From contig NC_084729.1 of NCBI RefSeq assembly GCF_033807575.1, positions 5,208,001 through 5,272,000 on the forward strand: a stretch of DNA of 64,000 bases, read 5' to 3'. The notes beneath the pieces are model-generated. The model saw only the letters and a list, made by a program, of their open reading frames with translations. It was not told the DNA's origin and did no database searches. The first letter of the stretch is position 1. Every line of letters begins with the position of its first letter. The translations under genes were made by a program, and so were the position numbers. This document shows, in pieces, positions 63,401 to 64,000 of the stretch. This DNA is from Cydia pomonella (lineage: Eukaryota > Arthropoda > Insecta > Lepidoptera > Tortricidae).

Positions 63401-64000
63401 TTTATGTAGGTTTTAGTGTATTAGATTTGAGTAAACAAATCATGTACAACTTCCACTATGATTACATGTTAAATAAATACGGTGACAATGTAAGCCTTTT
63501 ATACACGGACACCGACTCTTTTGTTTATCATATCAAAACAGATAACTTTTACGAAGACATTAAACCTGACTTGCAAAGCAGATTTGACACTTCAGATTTG
63601 CCTCAAAACAACGTATATAATTTACCACAAGTCAATAAAAAAGTTGTGGGCATGATGAAGGACGAAAACAATGGAAGAATAATACGAGAATTTGTTGGGT
63701 TAAGGGCAAAAATGTATGCGTATATATTAGACTCGGATGACAATAACGAAATTAAATGTATAAAAAAAAACAAAGGTGTTAACGCCGCTGCTGTACGTAG
63801 GTTAAATTTTAATAAATACTATACCTGTTTAGACTTGAGTAAAACTCTCTATGATAACATGTATAATTTGATTAGTGATAAGCACAATATGTACACTCAA
63901 ATTAGAAGAAAGAAAATTCTCTGTGGTAAAGATGAAAAGAGATTCATTTTGAACAATGGTAATAAAACCCTTGCATGGGGACATTGTAAAATAGCTAAAT
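60406..64000 (+). CDS. Viral-type family B DNA polymerase (Polinton/adintovirus/bidnavirus-like), frameshifted, 3' end outside window
   Basis: Starts at the ATG at 60406 (ACCATGG). The first 160 codons include a CNFC pair. At the T4 run 60895-60898 the frame shifts by one base to the +2 register. The segment to about 61780 has a conserved-looking DNKCFYWAI / SHYCWIKN pair and a zinc-finger-like CDGC...H. Exonuclease motif I is YGDFES (Asp at 61544). At the A8 run 61780-61787 the frame returns. Then come a CHIC...DHCH zinc motif (61828-61890), exonuclease II (SGYDCH, 61978-61995), polymerase motif A (DINNLYGDAM, from 62734), motif B (KNSFEKDFFKLMNN, from 63139) and motif C (YTDTDS, 63502-63519). 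All catalytic Asp residues of the palm are present and there is no stop from 61788 to the edge. The family copies linear viral or transposon DNA from a protein primer. An endogenous viral or Maverick-type copy is inferred; no capsid or integrase gene is in view. Confidence 0.88.

Overview
The window looks like lepidopteran (moth or butterfly) nuclear DNA: AT-rich, intron-rich, and packed with transposon families of lepidopteran type (tRNA-derived SINEs, 5'-truncated non-LTR retrotransposon tails, many foldback/MITE elements, a BEL/Pao LTR element). The species was not identified. The window contains one 100-N assembly gap (60104-60203).

Host genes. (1) 1-1401 (+) is the C-terminal coding end of a zinc-finger protein with a long acidic tail carrying three SUMO-interaction-like motifs. 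(2) 40186 down to 7849 (-) is a ZAD-C2H2 zinc-finger gene that I rebuilt from 15 exons. All 14 splice junctions keep frame and give 678 residues: an N-terminal ZAD, an acidic/basic linker and 13 C2H2 fingers, nine of which are split by introns. (3) 40864-43363 (+) is a two-exon BTB/POZ gene of 291 residues, whose first coding exon is only 14 nt. It diverges from the ZAD gene across a shared 677-bp promoter interval.

Mobile DNA. The introns of the zinc-finger gene hold most of the repeats: an almost intact BEL/Pao element (22915-29300, LTRs differing at 2 of 254 positions), two ~1.8-kb non-coding elements with terminal inverted repeats (20297-22116 and 34400-36204), two copies of a ~480-bp CRE-rich MITE, an inverted pair of ~650-bp repeats abutting exons 8 and 11, decayed copies of ZAD exon 2 and of finger exon 12, and a PIF/Harbinger transposase relic. 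From 43.4 to 60 kb there is no convincing host gene, only nested repeats, palindromes and minisatellites.

Viral-type DNA. 60406 to the window end is a family B, protein-primed-type DNA polymerase gene of the Polinton/adintovirus/bidnavirus kind. It is cut by two compensating single-base frameshifts and runs off the right edge.

The two complete host genes look like a chromatin/transcription pair by domain type (ZAD-C2H2 and BTB); a functional link between them is inference only. I found no operon, CRISPR array or bona fide tRNA/rRNA gene. I did not find a demonstrably new biological system. The best candidates for follow-up are the finger-splitting exon cassette flanked by inverted repeats, the unclassified TIR elements, and the frameshifted polymerase with a canonical slippery heptamer.
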